Source of the DNA: Paratractidigestivibacter sp963605405
GTDB taxonomy: Bacteria > Actinomycetota > Coriobacteriia > Coriobacteriales > Atopobiaceae
Reading direction: 5' to 3'
DNA length: 9,295 bases
Assembly (NCBI GenBank): GCA_963605405.1
Contig: CAVCUP010000044.1
Coordinates: forward strand, 1-9,295
Shown here: piece by piece, positions 7,810 to 9,295 of the stretch
Layout: every line of letters begins with the position of its first letter
How positions within the stretch are numbered: position 1 is the stretch's first letter
The notes under the pieces: generated by a model
Database searches by the model: none
What the model saw: the letters and a program-made list of their open reading frames with translations, nothing else
What the model was told of the DNA's origin: nothing
Program-made: the position numbers and the translations under genes

Positions 7810-8150
7810 GTCGGGCCGCGCGCGGGCTCGCGTCCGCAAGCGGCTCGGCGGCGGTACTTAGGTGCTGGGAATCGAGTGTAGGGGGCTTTGCCCGCGCCCC
7901 GGCAAAGCGAGACAAAGTGGCCACGGGTCCGTGACGCTTCGTTCGCGGCCTCGTCATAAACCGGACTCGAATGGGAAATCCGCGAGAAATACGCGCAGGT
8001 TAAGGGGCTTGTTTTTGATGCGATGCGATGGAATGCCGTTTGCGCACAGGTTATGGGCGCCACGTTTCCAAAGCGTGTTGCGGGCACGGGCCGGCGCGGG
8101 CATCGCGCCCATCGGAATTTCGCGCCGCGGCCAAGAAGCCCTGGGTTCGC
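7810..8150 (-). promoter_or_regulatory. gltB upstream region (leader and promoter), no gene seen
   Basis: About 340 bases upstream of the gltB ribosome site carry no convincing gene in any frame; the open frames are Arg-rich and lack ribosome sites. AT content rises at 7960-8030 compared with the neighbouring coding DNA, which is where I would look for promoters. Minus-strand -10-like candidates are TACACT (complement of 7875-7880) and TATGAC (in the complement of 7950-7960), neither with a good -35. A short GATGC tandem lies around 8017-8030. An imperfect inverted repeat, CACGTTT-cc-AAAGCGTG, occupies 8061-8077 and could be a repressor site. No riboswitch of a class I know is recognised. Confidence 0.4.
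7886..7907. promoter_or_regulatory. perfect 7-bp inverted repeat upstream of gltB, candidate operator
   Basis: CTTTGCC (7886-7892) and GGCAAAG (7901-7907) are exact inverted copies separated by 8 bases (centre-to-centre 15). On the minus strand they lie 5 nt before the -10-like TACACT and so would overlap a -35 region, a usual position for a repressor or nitrogen-control site. The regulator cannot be named. Alternatively it is a short RNA hairpin in the leader if transcription starts further upstream. Confidence 0.35.
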
Positions 8151-8175
8151 GTGACACATCAACGGCGCCGCGCCA

Positions 8176-8495
8176 CGCGCCCCGGAACGTCGCCGCGCAG
8201 TAACGAAGAAGCGAGAAGCGCCCTAGAAGTGCGCCGCGCAGTAACGAAGAAGCGAGAAGCGCCCTAGAAGTGCGCCGCGCAGTAACGAAGAAGTGAGAAG
8301 CGCCCCGGAACGTCGCCGCGCAGCAATCAACCGTTGCTGCGCGGCGCGATTTCGGGGCGCTCTTCTTGCCAGCGTTACTGCGCGGCGCGGTTCCGGGGCT
8401 CTTGGGGCCCGCCGGTTACTGGGCGGCGCGGTTCTGGGGCTCTGGGAGAGGGACCGCTGCTGGACGGCGATTCTCCGGGGCTCGGGTCGCGGGAG
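8176..8495. repeat. 41-bp tandem repeat array that inverts around a central hairpin
   Basis: Direct units are at 8191-8231, 8232-8272 (identical to the first) and 8273-8313 (a few changes, mostly at its end). Each starts CGCCGCGCAGTAACGAAGAA and contains GCGAGAAGCG or GTGAGAAGCG. A partial unit end, CGCGCCCCGGAACGT, precedes them at 8176-8190. After the hinge the same unit appears in reverse complement with the same 41-bp period, starting at 8332, 8373, 8414 and 8455, recognisable by CGTTACTGCGCGGCG followed by TTCCGGGG and becoming more diverged outward. The array lies between the end of the carbohydrate-binding gene and the gltB promoter region, and no unique spacers separate the units. No convincing ORF uses the repeats. 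Confidence 0.85.
8300..8360. repeat. central hairpin at the dyad of the 41-bp repeat array
   Basis: CGCCGCGCAGCAA (8314-8326) and TTGCTGCGCGGCG (8334-8346) are a perfect 13-bp inverted repeat with a 7-base loop. Beyond it GCGCCCCG (8300-8307) and CGGGGCGC (8353-8360) also pair, giving arms of about 27 bases with one mismatched patch. It would form a stable RNA hairpin or cruciform. No T-run follows on either strand. Confidence 0.7.
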
Positions 8496-8501
8496 AGAGG
8501 C

Positions 8502-8524
8502 GCCGACGAGAGGCCTCTCGTGGC
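8502..8524. other. palindrome downstream of the carbohydrate-binding gene
   Basis: ACGAGAGG/CCTCTCGT at 8506-8521 is a perfect 16-bp palindrome, extended by GCC/GGC at 8502-8504 and 8522-8524 with one unpaired G. It lies about 40 nt after the stop of the minus-strand gene ending at 8562. It could be a transcription-end structure, but the minus strand has no T-run after it, so it is weak as an intrinsic terminator. Confidence 0.3.
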
Positions 8525-8561
8525 GGGAAGCTCCTGGTTAGACGCTCGCGGAGCCCGCGCC

Positions 8562-9295
8562 CTACGCGTTACCTTGGGCGCTGCCCTGCTCGCCGCCCAT
8601 GGCCCCGCCGGGTTGCCCGCCTTGCTGTTGGGATCCGTCGCCCATGGGGCCGCCCGGGCCTCCGCCTTGGCCGCCCCCACCGCCTTGGGTCCTCGTCACG
8701 TTGGAATAGACGTTCGAGTCGGGAGTCACCTCGGTAGCGGAGTCTCCGCAGGTCAAGGTATAGGTTTGGCCCGCCGTGAGGCCGGGGGCGCATACGAGCA
8801 CGCATGCATAGGAGGTCCTCGTCTCCGCTTGGGCGATCACGGTGCCGTCGGAGGACGTGAGCTTGATGGAGTCTCCGGCCGACCCGCTCGCGGAGACGAG
8901 GATGGACGCCTGGCCCTCGGCGCTCGTGAAGTTCTGGGCCATGCCCGTCGAGCCCGCGCACACGACGACGCCGCCCGTTATGGTGCCCGTGCCGGGGAAG
9001 TCGAGCGAGCCGTCGCCGTCCGAGGTCGGGCCAAAGACGTAGGTCTCGCCGCCCGTCACGGTGAGGTCGCCGTTGGAGTCGATGCCGTCGCCGCCGGCGC
9101 AAATGGTGAGCTTGCCGCCGTTGATGACGACCTGCGCCGTCTCGTCGTAGTCGCCCATGCCGCCGCCGGCGCCGGGTTGCTGGCCCGCGTCCATCTCGCC
9201 ACCGCCCTGGGCGCCGCCGGGCTGCTCGCCCGCGTCCTGCGGTGCCCCGCCGGCGCCTTGCTGGCCAGCGGCGTCGCCGGACGGGGGCTCCATGG
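8562..9295 (-). CDS. carbohydrate-binding (Cthe_2159-like) surface protein, C-terminal part
   Basis: The frame is open to the window edge; the visible part is 243 residues from a Met at 9293, which is probably internal. Residues 1-47 are a Gly/Gln/Ala/Pro-rich stretch. Then come beta-helix-type repeats, GGKLTICAGGDGIDSNG (59-75) followed by DLTVTGGETYVFGP and GTITGGVVVCAG. A beta-rich domain with paired Cys (164, 168, 182; also 65 and 112) runs to about 200, and a second Gly/Gln-rich tail (203-243) ends the protein. The GDGIDSNG...TGG pattern is typical of the Cthe_2159 family, secreted beta-helical proteins of which the clostridial prototype binds polygalacturonate and cellulose. The signal peptide or lipobox would be outside the window. 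No sorting signal or membrane anchor is seen at the C-terminus. It is transcribed in the same direction as gltB but separated from it by 768 non-coding bases. Confidence 0.75.
   Translation of the reverse strand, partial: MEPPSGDAAGQQGAGGAPQDAGEQPGGAQGGGEMDAGQQPGAGGGMGDYDETAQVVINGGKLTICAGGDGIDSNGDLTVTGGETYVFGPTSDGDGSLDFPGTGTITGGVVVCAGSTGMAQNFTSAEGQASILVSASGSAGDSIKLTSSDGTVIAQAETRTSYACVLVCAPGLTAGQTYTLTCGDSATEVTPDSNVYSNVTRTQGGGGGQGGGPGGPMGDGSQQQGGQPGGAMGGEQGSAQGNA

Noticed and set aside
1512..7934. A 2140-codon plus-strand open frame covering the gltBD operon in antisense.
   Set aside because: It is codon-aligned with gltB and gltD, whose lack of TTA, CTA and TCA codons keeps it open. Its protein is an Ala/Gly/Val/His/Leu-rich shadow with no domain and no ribosome site.
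7794..8162. N-terminal extension of gltB to an upstream ATG at 8162.
   Set aside because: The added 123 residues show no similarity to GOGAT and would bury the catalytic cysteine. A strong ribosome site precedes the ATG at 7793.
8176..8495. CRISPR array.
   Set aside because: The 41-bp units are contiguous with no unique spacers, reverse orientation half-way, and no cas gene is near.
8502..8524. Intrinsic terminator for the carbohydrate-binding gene.
   Set aside because: The palindrome is good, but the minus strand after it is CTCTCTCCCGCG with no T-run, so I list it only as a palindrome.
7862..8737. Several plus-strand open frames (7862-8203, 8028-8267, 8293-8541, 8366-8737).
   Set aside because: Arg/Ala/Gly-rich, no ribosome sites. 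They run through the gltB promoter region and the 41-bp repeats, and the last also overlaps the carbohydrate-binding gene antisense.

Overview
The window is GC-rich bacterial chromosome, almost all of it genes with strong G/C third-position bias. I infer a Coriobacteriia-type actinobacterium (Collinsella/Olsenella-like). The basis is the combination of high GC, a leaderless zinc-dependent phospholipase-C-like protein, a complete two-subunit glutamate synthase and a Gly/Gln-rich carbohydrate-binding surface protein. No rRNA, tRNA or other phylogenetic marker is present, so this assignment is only moderately supported.

Layout. Positions 1-221 hold a 38-codon minus-strand ORF (49-165) whose end resembles the last strands of an ABC-transporter ATPase TOBE domain; it may be a remnant. 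A plus-strand gene (222-1130) encodes a 302-aa zinc-dependent phospholipase-C-family protein. A convergent intergenic region follows (1131-1467). It carries five ungapped copies of a 26-bp repeat in two orientations; one pair forms a hairpin that looks like a bidirectional terminator. A second hairpin with a T-tract ends the minus-strand operon. That operon, read right to left, is gltB (7793-3177), then gltD (3173-1695), then a 74-aa acidic protein (1692-1468) of unknown function. The junctions are 3 nt and 2 nt, so translation is probably coupled.

Positions 7794-8561 are non-coding: the gltB leader and promoter region with a perfect 7-bp inverted repeat, then an array of 41-bp units (about 8176-8495) that runs three times in one direction and flips into four inverted, decaying copies around a 13-bp perfect hairpin. 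From 8562 to the window end lies the C-terminal part of a minus-strand carbohydrate-binding (Cthe_2159-like) protein, cut by the window edge.

Function. GltB and GltD together make the glutamate synthase (GOGAT) complex that converts glutamine plus 2-oxoglutarate into two glutamates using NADPH. The small third ORF has the position of an operon accessory but no recognisable domain. The genes are ordinary. The least explained material is in the two intergenic repeat arrays (both with 41-bp spacing) and the 74-aa ORF. I do not see a defence system, CRISPR array, transposase, integrase or prophage gene.
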